Source of the DNA: JAAXIE01 sp965204245
Lineage (GTDB): Bacteria > Chloroflexota > Dehalococcoidia > Lucifugimonadales > JAAXIE01
Assembly (NCBI GenBank): GCA_965204245.1
Contig: CBDBED010000013.1
Span: 186,001 to 250,000 of the forward strand
Direction of reading: 5' to 3'
Length of the DNA stretch: 64,000 nt
Shown piece after piece: positions 33,561 to 41,810 of the stretch. The position numbers were made by a program, and so were the translations under genes. The notes beneath the pieces are model-generated. The model was not told the origin of the DNA, did not search any database, and saw only the letters and a list, made by a program, of their open reading frames with translations. How positions within the stretch are numbered: position 1 is the first letter of the stretch; each line of letters opens with the position of its first letter.

Positions 33561-34875
33561 ATGATCGACCGTTACAGTCGTCCCGAAATGAAGCACGTAT
33601 GGTCCGATTGACAACAAATACGCCAAGTGGCTGGAAGTGGAGTTGGCCTCCTGCCAAGCATGGACCGATGAGGGGGTCATCCCAGTCGAAGACATGCGGA
33701 ACTTGCGCCGGGCCCGTTTCGACCCCGAGCGTATGGATGAGGCCTTCCAACGGACCCGTCATGACGTTACGGCCTTCATATCTTCCGTGACCGCCGACCT
33801 GGGAGACGAGGGGCGTTGGATTCACCAAGGTCTCACCTCCAGTGACGTCATGGACACTGCCCTAGCCCTGCAACTGATCGAAGCCTCCCAGATACTGTTG
33901 CGAGACATGGATGCCCTCGCCGAGGTGCTCCGCCGCCAGGCCTTGGAGCACAAGGACACCCCCATGATGGGCCGGACCCACGGCGTCCACGCCGAGCCGA
34001 CGTCCTTTGGACTGAAGCTTGCTCTCTGGTGGGAGGAAATAAACCGGCAGAGGCAGCGCTTGGAGCAGGCCATCGAAAGCATATCCGTGGGCAAGATATC
34101 CGGAGCGGTCGGCACCCATGCCACCGTCCCACCCGTCATTGAGCAGCGTGTATGCGATGAGTTGGGTTTGAAGCCCGAGCCTGTTTCCAATCAGATAGTC
34201 CAACGGGACCGCCACGCCCATTTCGTGGTCACTCTGGCCCTCATCGCCAGCACTCTGGAGAAATTCGCCACCGAAATCCGCTCGCTGCAACGCACTGAGG
34301 TGCGTGAAGTAGAGGAACCCTTCGGGGCTGGACAGACCGGTTCATCCGCCATGCCCCACAAGCGCAACCCGGAACTCACTGAACGTGTCTGTGGGCTGGC
34401 TCGCCTGATTCGTGGCTACAGCCTCACCGCCATGGAGAACGTCGCGTTGTGGCACGAACGTGACATCAGCCATTCCTCCGCTGAGAGGCTGGTGCTTCCG
34501 GATGCATGCCTAGCCTTGGACTATATCCTCGACCTCTTCTCTTATGTGGCCGATGGCATGCGGGTTTACCCAAAGCGCATGTGGCAAAACCTGGAGAGCA
34601 CCCGGGGACTGGTGTTCAGCCAGCGGGTCCTTTTGGCTCTGGTGGAAAAAGGGATGTCTCGCGAGTCGGCATATCAGGTTGTGAAGGACAACTCAATGCG
34701 TTGTTGGGAGGAAGAGTTGGACTTCCGTCAGCTCATTCAATCCAGCCCTGAAGTGAACGCCTGTCTGTCCAAACAGGATATGGATGGGCTGTTCGACTAC
34801 GGCTATTACCTGCGCTACACTGACCAGAGCTTCGAGCGGGTGGGTCTACTACAACGTGAAGTAGCAGCCGCTTAA
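33561..34875 (+). CDS. purB: adenylosuccinate lyase, with a single-base frame break near the 5' end
   Basis: Cleaves SAICAR and adenylosuccinate in purine synthesis. The signature GSSAMPHKRNP near 245, MGRTHGVHAEPTSFG near 120 and LTSSDVMDTALALQ are clear. From ATG 33561 the frame reads MIDRYSRPEMKHVWSD, the expected PurB start, and then hits TGA at 33609. The continuation NKYAKWLEVELAS lies in another frame from 33610 to the stop at 34875. Dropping one T at 33608/33609 joins them into a normal 437-residue enzyme. Without it, translation could begin only at internal GTG 33637, losing conserved residues. Because purB is usually essential, a sequence error is the simplest explanation. Confidence 0.85.
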
Positions 34876-34939
34876 AGGCCTATTTGTTGGGAATTGGAGG
34901 ACCAGTTCCTGACCAAACCCCAAATATTGGAGGTACGCG

Positions 34940-35833
34940 GTGCCCGTTATGTATACCGACTTGCCCGGCCTCATTCACCGAGGCAAGGTGAGGGATACCT
35001 ACGAACTAGACAAGAATACGATGCTGCTGGTGGCTACGGACCGGATTTCCGCTTTCGATGTCGTCCTGCCAACCGGCATCCCAGAGAAGGGCAAAGTGCT
35101 GAACAGCCTGTCCGCCTTTTGGTTTCAGCGTACGGACTTTCTGTGTCCCAACCACTACCTGAGCATGGCTGATGACCCGGAAGCCCGCGAGAAATACCCG
35201 CTGGTGGCGGACCTGCCGTCGGATCTAGCTCAGCAGGCCATGGTGGTGCGACGTGCCGAGCGCATCGATATTGAATGCATAGTGCGCGGTTATTTGGCAG
35301 GCTCCGCATGGGCCGAATACCGCAAAGGTGGCACCGTATTTGGCCGCCTCATGCCTCCAGGCCTTCAAGAGGGGCAACGCTTGGACAAACCCCTCTTCAC
35401 CCCCACCACCAAAGCGGAAGAGGGGCATGACGAGAACATGCCCATATCCCAAGTGGTGGAGATGGTCGGGCCCCAATTGGCCGAAGAACTGGAGAGCCAG
35501 AGCATCGCCATATACAACCATTGCTTGGAGTACGCCATCTCCCGTGGCATCCTCCTAGCCGATACCAAGCTCGAATTTGGCTTGGTAGGCGGTCGGCTGA
35601 CGGTCATAGATGAAATGCTCACACCCGACTCCAGCCGCTTCTGGGATGCCGAAGGCTACCAGCCGGGCCGCTCCCAGCCCAACTTTGACAAGCAGTTTGT
35701 TCGGGACTGGCTGGACGGCCAAGGCTGGGACCACGAGCCCCCTGCCCCCGAGTTGCCTGAAGACGTAGTCGGGATGACTACCCAGCGATACGTAGAGGTC
35801 TACCGTCGCCTCACTGGCCAGGACCTGACCTAA
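34940..35833 (+). CDS. purC: phosphoribosylaminoimidazole-succinocarboxamide synthase
   Basis: SAICAR synthase (297 residues), adding aspartate to CAIR; its product is the substrate of PurB just upstream. Seen: HRGKVRDTYEL near 12-22, VATDRISAFDVVLPTGIPEKG near 31-51, IECIVRGYLAGSAWAEY, TPTTKAEEGHDENM and LADTKLEFGLVGG. GTG start at 34940 after GGAGG (34928-34932). This is the longer form of about 300 residues, as in yeast and many Chloroflexota. Confidence 0.95.
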   Translation: MPVMYTDLPGLIHRGKVRDTYELDKNTMLLVATDRISAFDVVLPTGIPEKGKVLNSLSAFWFQRTDFLCPNHYLSMADDPEAREKYPLVADLPSDLAQQAMVVRRAERIDIECIVRGYLAGSAWAEYRKGGTVFGRLMPPGLQEGQRLDKPLFTPTTKAEEGHDENMPISQVVEMVGPQLAEELESQSIAIYNHCLEYAISRGILLADTKLEFGLVGGRLTVIDEMLTPDSSRFWDAEGYQPGRSQPNFDKQFVRDWLDGQGWDHEPPAPELPEDVVGMTTQRYVEVYRRLTGQDLT

Positions 35834-35900
35834 GACACACCTTGGCCACCCGTCGATCACAATCCCAAACGGGCGAAAGCACCGGGTAAAGGAGCGCGTC

Positions 35901-36704
35901 TTGCCCCGATCCCGAAGGCCCCAGCGACGAAGGAGAAGCGGCAGAAGCTCTGCCGGCGGAATCTCGGAGATCCCGCCCGGCGGGTTGCGGGGTCCCATGA
36001 GTCTGGGAAGGGGTCAACGCAACCGTCGCTGGCTCATCTATGCCATAGCCGGTTTCCTCGCCGTCGTCATAATAGGCGCCTTTGTGGTGGAGGGCCTTTT
36101 CGGGATTCTGCCCGAGCCTGGACGCGGGACCGACGACTATAAGGACGGAGTGGGCCAAGTACAGGACCGAATGCTACTCGCTCAAGATGTGGTAATCGGG
36201 AACAGGCTGCTTCCGGCCGGTTCCGAGGACGCACGTCATCTCTTTGACAATGACCCGAACTTCCCGGAATATTCCACTGTGCCACCCACCTCAGGCCCCC
36301 ACCTAGGCAGACCGGAAACCTGCGGCTTCTACCCGCCCGGCTATGTCGATCCGGTAACGGAGAGAGAGGGTGTGCCAGACCGTGCCTTGGTGCACAATCT
36401 GGAACACGGCAACGTGGTGATGAGCTACAACCTTACCACCCAGGACGACATAGACCATCTGCAGCGAGTGCATTCCAGCCTGAGAGACTATGACCTGTGG
36501 CTCGTAACCCGGTATTACGACAAACTTGACGAGGGTCAAGTGGCTATGACTGCATGGGGCGTGCTGGACGTCTTCGACGGCGTGGACGAGGGGCGCATCG
36601 AGGCTTTCTACAACGCGTACCGGGGCAACCGCTTCAGTGCAGAAACCCAGAGCGTGGGCCGGGGTATCCCCTGTGCTGGTCCACAAGACGCTATGGACCA
36701 GTAG
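35901..36704 (+). CDS. DUF3105 membrane-anchored protein
   Basis: A 267-residue protein: a basic, low-complexity N-terminus (1-40), one transmembrane segment (about 45-68), then an extracytoplasmic domain with YSTVPPTSGPHLGRPETCGFY near 123-143 and RALVHNLEHGNVVMSYN near 160, the hallmarks of DUF3105. The conserved His and Cys suggest metal or heme binding, but function is unknown. TTG start at 35901 follows AAGGAG; an ATG at 35998 would remove only the basic tail. It separates purC from purS, apparently as a passenger in the operon. Confidence 0.8.
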   Translation: MPRSRRPQRRRRSGRSSAGGISEIPPGGLRGPMSLGRGQRNRRWLIYAIAGFLAVVIIGAFVVEGLFGILPEPGRGTDDYKDGVGQVQDRMLLAQDVVIGNRLLPAGSEDARHLFDNDPNFPEYSTVPPTSGPHLGRPETCGFYPPGYVDPVTEREGVPDRALVHNLEHGNVVMSYNLTTQDDIDHLQRVHSSLRDYDLWLVTRYYDKLDEGQVAMTAWGVLDVFDGVDEGRIEAFYNAYRGNRFSAETQSVGRGIPCAGPQDAMDQ

Positions 36705-36712
36705 GTGGACCG

Positions 36713-36985
36713 ATGTTCCTCGCCAAGATATTCATCAGCCTCAAGCCCACCGTCAACGATCCCCAAGGCCTAACGGTCCTAGCTGGCCTGAAGGACCTGT
36801 CCTTCAAGACTGTCGACTCTGTCAGAGTGGGCAAGTACATTGAGGTAAAGGTCACCGACCGTCATGTCCACCAAGCGATGAAAAGCATCGACGAAATGTG
36901 CCGTCAACTGCTGGCCAACCCGGTGATTGAAGACTACCGGTTTGAACTGGAAGAGCTAGGCGAACCCGGGCACCATGACCACTAA
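36713..36985 (+). CDS. purS: phosphoribosylformylglycinamidine synthase subunit PurS
   Basis: Small bridging subunit (90 residues) that joins PurL and PurQ in the FGAM synthase complex. Seen: AKIFISLKPTVNDPQGLTV at 4-22 and VDSVRVGKYIEVKVTD at 35-50, the family signature. The ATG at 36713 follows the previous stop by 8 bases. purQ and purL, normally next, are absent because the histidine operon converges here; its stop overlaps that of hisB by 4 bases. Confidence 0.92.
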   Translation: MFLAKIFISLKPTVNDPQGLTVLAGLKDLSFKTVDSVRVGKYIEVKVTDRHVHQAMKSIDEMCRQLLANPVIEDYRFELEELGEPGHHDH

Positions 36986-37581
36986 CCCGCGATAGTCCCC
37001 TTGGTGCTGGGCACCTCGCCTAGGGCGCGCGGGTCGGGCTCCACGGCATCGCGTAATGATCGCGCTAGGGCCTTGAAGACGGCTTCCGCCTTGTGGTGCG
37101 CGTTACGTCCGGACATCACCTTTACGTGCAGGTTCATCCGGCCTTCAACCGCAAAGCTCTCCAAGAAATGGTGCAGCAAGTCCCCTGGAAGAGTTTCCAC
37201 CATCTGGCCGTCCAAGCCCATGTCGATGGAAGCATAGCCTCGTCCGCTCAGGTCTACTGCCACCATCGCAAGAGTCTCATCCAGCGGCACGATGGCGTGT
37301 CCCATCCGCCGTATACCCTTGCCATCTCCCAAGGCCTGATGGAAGGCGCGCCCTAGGGTGATGCCCGTGTCCTCCACCAAGTGGTGCCAGCCGACCTCCA
37401 CGTCTCCATGAGCGCTCAGCGTTATGTCGATGAGCCCATGGCGGCTCAACTGCTTCACCATGTGGTCCAGCATCCCGTTTCCAGTTGCCACTTGGTGTAT
37501 ACCTTGACCATCCAAGCGCAGGGTAAGGGAGATTTGCGTCTCCGAAGTCTGTCGTTCCAGCGTGGCTTCGCGCATCGTCAT
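36982..37581 (-). CDS. hisB: imidazoleglycerol-phosphate dehydratase
   Basis: Manganese enzyme of histidine synthesis (199 residues), monofunctional without the phosphatase domain. Seen: RQTSETQISLTLRLDG, GMLDHMVKQLSRHG near 40 (metal His), VGWHHLVEDTGITLG near 63, and the repeat AHHKAEAVFKALARSLRDAV near 163, giving the two His-His-x-x-Glu metal motifs. Last gene of the minus histidine operon, 22 bases after hisC. Confidence 0.96.
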   Translation of the reverse strand: MTMREATLERQTSETQISLTLRLDGQGIHQVATGNGMLDHMVKQLSRHGLIDITLSAHGDVEVGWHHLVEDTGITLGRAFHQALGDGKGIRRMGHAIVPLDETLAMVAVDLSGRGYASIDMGLDGQMVETLPGDLLHHFLESFAVEGRMNLHVKVMSGRNAHHKAEAVFKALARSLRDAVEPDPRALGEVPSTKGTIAG

Positions 37582-37603
37582 AGGGCTTGCTCTTTCCGGA
37601 AGG

Positions 37604-38695
37604 CTAGGGCAGCAGGCTCTCCAAGGCCGATATCACCGCGTCGGTCTGCTCTGGCAAGCCTACGCTGATGCGCACGAAATCTTCCAGCCTGTCACCACCG
37701 AAATAACGCACGAATATGCCTTTCCTCGCCAGTCCCTCGAACAGTTCCTTGCCCCTGCCTTGGGGAAGTTGCGTCAGTATGAAGTTGGCTTGGGAGGGCC
37801 ACGGAGTCACGCCAGGAAGGCTTTGCAGCTTGGTGAAAAGCCGCTCCCGCTCCTGCACGATGCACTCTACGCGATGAAGCAACTCATCCCGGTCCTCCAG
37901 CGATGCAGTCAGGGCGGCTTCCGCTGCTACATTGACGTTGTACGGCGACTTCATCCCCATCATCACCCGGGCCAAGCCGGGGTCCATGATCCCCAGGCCA
38001 ATGCGCAACCCCGCCAGCCCCGCCCACTTGCTGAAAGTGCGCAGCACGATGAGGTTCGGGTACTCCTCTAACAGGGGTATCAAGGTATATCCACAGAACT
38101 CGTGGTAGGTCTCATCGACAACGACAATCAGTCCCGTGTCCAATAAACGACGCACCTGCCCCTCTTGGGCCACGTTGGCTGTGGGGTTGTTGGGTGACGC
38201 AAGAAATGTGACCTTGGTGTCGTCATCCAGCACACGCTCGATTTCGTCCACATCCACATCAAAAATCTCATTGCGCGGCACGGGCACCGCCTGCCCGCCG
38301 CACACTGCAGTGCTGAACCGGTACATACCGAAAGTGGGCGTCGGGTCAATGACCTTCTGCCCGGGCCCAACGAATATGCGTAGCACCATATCGATGAGTT
38401 CATCACTACCATTGCCCGCCACAATCTGCTCTGCAGGAACATTCAAGTAGTCAGACAAGACCGCCCGCAAACTGCGCTGGTCAGGGTCGGGGTATTGGTT
38501 GTAATAGGGATAAGCCGCCAGAGCCTCAGCAACACGCGGAGAAGGGCCAAACGGATTCTCGTTGCCATTCAACCGGATGACTTGGTCGGCAGGTATTCCG
38601 GCCTGCTGCGCCAGCACCTCGGTGGGGTCAACGCCCTCGTAGGTCTTCAGGGCGCGGATATGACCCACCATCCGCCGCGTGGGGTCCAGGTTCAT
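37604..38695 (-). CDS. hisC: histidinol-phosphate aminotransferase
   Basis: PLP aminotransferase (363 residues) making histidinol phosphate from imidazoleacetol phosphate. Seen: IRLNGNENPFGPSPRV near 37-52, GNGSDELIDMVLRIF near 94, ASPNNPTANVA near 166, DETYHEF and the PLP lysine in LRTFSKWAGLAGLRIG near 226. Its ATG overlaps the hisD stop (ATGA), so the two are translationally coupled. Confidence 0.94.
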   Translation of the reverse strand: MNLDPTRRMVGHIRALKTYEGVDPTEVLAQQAGIPADQVIRLNGNENPFGPSPRVAEALAAYPYYNQYPDPDQRSLRAVLSDYLNVPAEQIVAGNGSDELIDMVLRIFVGPGQKVIDPTPTFGMYRFSTAVCGGQAVPVPRNEIFDVDVDEIERVLDDDTKVTFLASPNNPTANVAQEGQVRRLLDTGLIVVVDETYHEFCGYTLIPLLEEYPNLIVLRTFSKWAGLAGLRIGLGIMDPGLARVMMGMKSPYNVNVAAEAALTASLEDRDELLHRVECIVQERERLFTKLQSLPGVTPWPSQANFILTQLPQGRGKELFEGLARKGIFVRYFGGDRLEDFVRISVGLPEQTDAVISALESLLP

Positions 38696-40038
38696 GATGC
38701 GTCGGCCTGCTGCAGGCTCCTCACCCTGACTTGGATGGCATGAGAATGCGCCGAGAGTCCCTCACCCAAAGCGATGTTGGTCGCCGGCTCGGCTAGCCGC
38801 GAGAACTCATGAGGCGGCAGTCCCACCACTGGCATGGTGCGCAGGAATTGGTGGACCCCCAATGCGCTGCTGAAGCGCGCCGATCCGCCTGTCGGCATCA
38901 CATGACTCGGCCCAGCCACATAGTCCCCCATCACTTCAGGAGAATAAGGCCCCAGGAAAAGACCGCCAGCATGACGCACCTTGCCTGCCCAGTTCCATGG
39001 GTTCTCCACCATCAGGCACAGGTGCTCCGGGGCAAGGAAGTTGGCGAGATCTATCGCCTCATCAACGGTGTCCACCAGCAGAATCTTCCCCTGCCTCTCC
39101 AGCGAGGCAACAGCCATGGCCTGTCGCTCCATCGTTGGTAGCTGTCGGTCCAATTCGTCGCTGATAGCGTCCACTAGCTCCGGGGCCGTGGTCACTAGGA
39201 TAGGCACCGCCATCTCATCGTGTTCCGCTTGAGCAATCAAATCCGCAGCGCAGAAGGCGGGTGGGGCCGTGGAGTCCGCCACCACAAGTGTCTCGGTGGG
39301 ACCGAAAATGCCGTCAATGCCCACTTGCCCGAAGACCAGTCGTTTGGCCAGTGCCACGAACAGGTTTCCCGGCCCGCATATAAGGTCCACACCCGGTACG
39401 GACTCGGTGCCATAAGCCATGGCCGCGATGGCTTGCGGCCCGCCGACCGCAAACACCCGGTCTATCCCCGACAAAGCCGCCGCAGCCAGAACGATAGGAC
39501 TGGGCACATTGCCCTCACGAGGTGGGCTCACCAAGACCACCTCGTTCACGCCAGCCACCTTGGCTGGGATGGCCGTCATCAGGACCGTTGAGGGATAGGC
39601 GGCCTTGCCTCCGGGGGCATAGATGCCCACCCTGTCTAGGGGGATGGTGAATTCCCCCAACCCTCTGTCCATGTCCAGCCAGCGGCGGGGCATGCACTCC
39701 TTGTGGAATGCCTCGATCCGCTCGGCGGCAACCTCCAAGGAACTACGCAACTCTGCTGGAAGGGCATCCATAGCCGCATCCAACTCACCTCGACCTACTT
39801 CCAACTGCTCCAAGTCAACTTGGTCGAGCAGCTTGGTATACCGCCTCAGGGCCCCATCGCCTTCACGGCGCACATCGCCCACGATGCGCTGCACTGCCTC
39901 TAACGGCGACAGGCGTTCGCCGAAAAGCTCCTCGTTGCGGTCCAGTACCTCATCCGGCACCGTTGACGTATCCAGCGGGTCGGTGCGCTGCAGGGCATCG
40001 CGTGCCCTTTCCAGCCCCTCAATTACCTGCAGACGCAT
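38692..40038 (-). CDS. hisD: histidinol dehydrogenase
   Basis: Zinc enzyme (448 residues) performing the last two oxidations to histidine. Seen: YAPGGKAAYPSTVLMTAIPAKVAGV near 137-160, GPTETLVVAD, AQAEHDEMAVPILVT (conserved Gln/His), APEHLCLMVENP with catalytic Glu-His, and GPSHVMPTGGSARFSSALGVHQFLR near 376. It overlaps the start of the downstream coding order: its ATG lies 20 bases inside the end of the phospholipase-C-like gene. Confidence 0.95.
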   Translation of the reverse strand: MRLQVIEGLERARDALQRTDPLDTSTVPDEVLDRNEELFGERLSPLEAVQRIVGDVRREGDGALRRYTKLLDQVDLEQLEVGRGELDAAMDALPAELRSSLEVAAERIEAFHKECMPRRWLDMDRGLGEFTIPLDRVGIYAPGGKAAYPSTVLMTAIPAKVAGVNEVVLVSPPREGNVPSPIVLAAAALSGIDRVFAVGGPQAIAAMAYGTESVPGVDLICGPGNLFVALAKRLVFGQVGIDGIFGPTETLVVADSTAPPAFCAADLIAQAEHDEMAVPILVTTAPELVDAISDELDRQLPTMERQAMAVASLERQGKILLVDTVDEAIDLANFLAPEHLCLMVENPWNWAGKVRHAGGLFLGPYSPEVMGDYVAGPSHVMPTGGSARFSSALGVHQFLRTMPVVGLPPHEFSRLAEPATNIALGEGLSAHSHAIQVRVRSLQQADAS

Positions 40039-40783
40039 CCAAGTACTCCTCTATTAGCCCCATGGATGACGTGATTGCCTCCTCACGGTAAGAGGCAATG
40101 CGCTCTGGTGTGACCACCTCATAGATTTCTTCCAAGCTATGGGGCATGTTGTCGATGAATTCCTCTGCCATCGCCAGAGCCTGTTCGTCTTCGCCGTACA
40201 TGCGACGCAAGGCCCGCGACAGCCGCTCCCAACTGAATTCCCAGCTATTGAATCGCTGTACCCAAGTGCGCCATTCCGCTAGCGTCTCGGCGTCCACGAA
40301 ACCGATCTCTACGCCTGTCTCGGCCCCCTCCATCATCTCCGTGACCCGCTGCACCTCTTGCTCGTCGGCCTTGGCTTCACGGTCCATGTCCAACTGCATG
40401 GCGCGGTCCCACATGTTGCCCCGCACCTTGCCCTCCGCAGTGTCTCCACCACCGAAGAACTGCCGGTAAACGGTGCAAATCCACGTTTCGTCAGCAACAA
40501 GGTGATTGATGTACCCCGAGACGAAGGCACGGGTGGGATCGTTAGCCGTCGAAGCCTCGCGGAGGTGCGGATTGGCCTGGAACATGGCCCGCACCCCTGC
40601 GCCTACCTCTTCCACCGATAGCGGAGCAAAGTGTGTACGTTCCCGGGGCCACTTTGCCATCGCCCGTATGTCGGGTGTGGTGGCTCCGAGCAGAAAGGCT
40701 CCCTCGTGGGCCCTGAGTACCGGATGGTGCAGCCGGGTTGCAGCCTCTTGGGCCAATTGTATGTGCGCAGGAAGGTTAGGCAT
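40019..40783 (-). CDS. zinc-dependent phospholipase C-like protein
   Basis: A 254-residue, mostly helical protein resembling the zinc-dependent phospholipase C/S1-P1 nuclease fold. Seen: MPNLPAHIQLAQEAATRL (His near 7), GAFLLGATTPDIRAMAKW (Asp near 38), THFAPL, and NHLVADETWICTVYRQFF near 92-109, a spread of His and Asp as needed for a multi-zinc site. No signal peptide, so it may act inside the cell. It sits between hisG and hisD, overlapping both (8 bases with hisG, 20 with hisD), although it has no known role in histidine synthesis. An extended -10 ends exactly 7 bases before its ATG. Confidence 0.7.
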   Translation of the reverse strand: MPNLPAHIQLAQEAATRLHHPVLRAHEGAFLLGATTPDIRAMAKWPRERTHFAPLSVEEVGAGVRAMFQANPHLREASTANDPTRAFVSGYINHLVADETWICTVYRQFFGGGDTAEGKVRGNMWDRAMQLDMDREAKADEQEVQRVTEMMEGAETGVEIGFVDAETLAEWRTWVQRFNSWEFSWERLSRALRRMYGEDEQALAMAEEFIDNMPHSLEEIYEVVTPERIASYREEAITSSMGLIEEYLDASAGN

Positions 40784-41810
40784 CGTCTGATTCTAGCAGA
40801 CTGCGAAAGCTACCGCACTCATCCTTGAACAGGTAGCTGACCTGGGATGCGGCAATATCCTTCGCCCCCGAGTCCCTCAGGTGGTCCACCGCCTCCAGCA
40901 GCCTCTCCCGCGGCACGAGCAGGCTCACGGCATACCAGTCAGGCTCATCCAGATTGAACACTGGAGACACCGTGGGCCCTTGCAGTCCAGCCAAGTGCGG
41001 CCTCGAGAGGATGTGGGTACCAATCCCTTCCGCGGACTCACCGTGCACGTTGGCCGTCAGGCGGAAATAGGAACGCGCCTTTAGGTACCCCTCAATGGTC
41101 TCCAGCACCGCCCGCGCCATCTGAAGGGTCTTCTCCGACCGCCTGATAAGCTCCCGGTTTCCCACCAAGCACGCGCTGGACTCCAGAATGGTGCCGTCGT
41201 CCAAGGTCTTTAGACGATTGTCCCGCAGGGTCATCCCGCTGGACACCAAGTCCACTATGAGGTCGGCATACCCGGCAGCGGGCGCGGCTTCCAAGCTGCC
41301 ACTGGCCTGTACCAACGTGAAGTAGTAAATCCCGTGGGAATAGAGGAACCGCTGCGTCACCCGGGGATACTTGGTGGCGATGCGCAGTTGACGCCCCTGC
41401 TGTCGAAACTCCACTGCCAAGTCTGCCAGGTCGCTAATGCACGACACGTCAAGCCAGCCATCCGGCACGGCGGTCACCAAATCGCACCGCCCAAACCCCA
41501 AGTCCTCCACCAAGCACACCACCGGGGTCCCCTCTCTCCTGTACTCTAGAAAGCGGTCAAATCCAACGACCCCCAGTTCCGCGCTGCCCTCCTCCACCTT
41601 CTGCGTGATGTCGGCCGTGCGTTGAAACAGGGCAACCGCCCCCTTTACCGCCGAAATCTCAGCGGTATACCGGCGGCGCTGCCGCTCCACGGGCATCCCG
41701 CAGGAGCGCATAAAAGCTATGCAGCCGTCATACAAATCGCCGTCACTCGGCAGTACCAGCCTGAGTCCGTCGTGGTGGTTAGCTAGCTGCGTGTGTTGTG
41801 GTTGTGCCAT
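40776..41810 (-). CDS. hisG: ATP phosphoribosyltransferase, long form with C-terminal regulatory domain
   Basis: First enzyme of histidine synthesis, joining ATP and PRPP. At 344 residues it is a long-form HisG: catalytic domain (LRLVLPSDGDLYDGCIAFM; ELGVVGFDRFLEY; RIATKYPRVTQRFL; AAPAAGYADLIVDLVSSGMTLRDNRLK) plus a C-terminal ACT-like domain (GLQGPTVSPVF, WYAVSLLVPRERLLEAVDHL) that normally binds histidine for feedback inhibition. Extra residues lie around 235-265. The presence of a HisZ-like gene directly upstream is unexpected for a long form. Its ATG lies 32 bases inside the end of that gene. Confidence 0.92.
   Translation of the reverse strand: MAQPQHTQLANHHDGLRLVLPSDGDLYDGCIAFMRSCGMPVERQRRRYTAEISAVKGAVALFQRTADITQKVEEGSAELGVVGFDRFLEYRREGTPVVCLVEDLGFGRCDLVTAVPDGWLDVSCISDLADLAVEFRQQGRQLRIATKYPRVTQRFLYSHGIYYFTLVQASGSLEAAPAAGYADLIVDLVSSGMTLRDNRLKTLDDGTILESSACLVGNRELIRRSEKTLQMARAVLETIEGYLKARSYFRLTANVHGESAEGIGTHILSRPHLAGLQGPTVSPVFNLDEPDWYAVSLLVPRERLLEAVDHLRDSGAKDIAASQVSYLFKDECGSFRSLLESDDA
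40790..40798 (-). promoter_or_regulatory. extended -10 giving a leaderless transcript of the phospholipase-like gene
   Basis: On the minus strand TGCTAGAAT reads from 40798 to 40790, inside the end of hisG. The ATG begins at 40783, the position where transcription would start, so hisD-hisC-hisB could also be driven from this internal, leaderless promoter. Confidence 0.5.
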
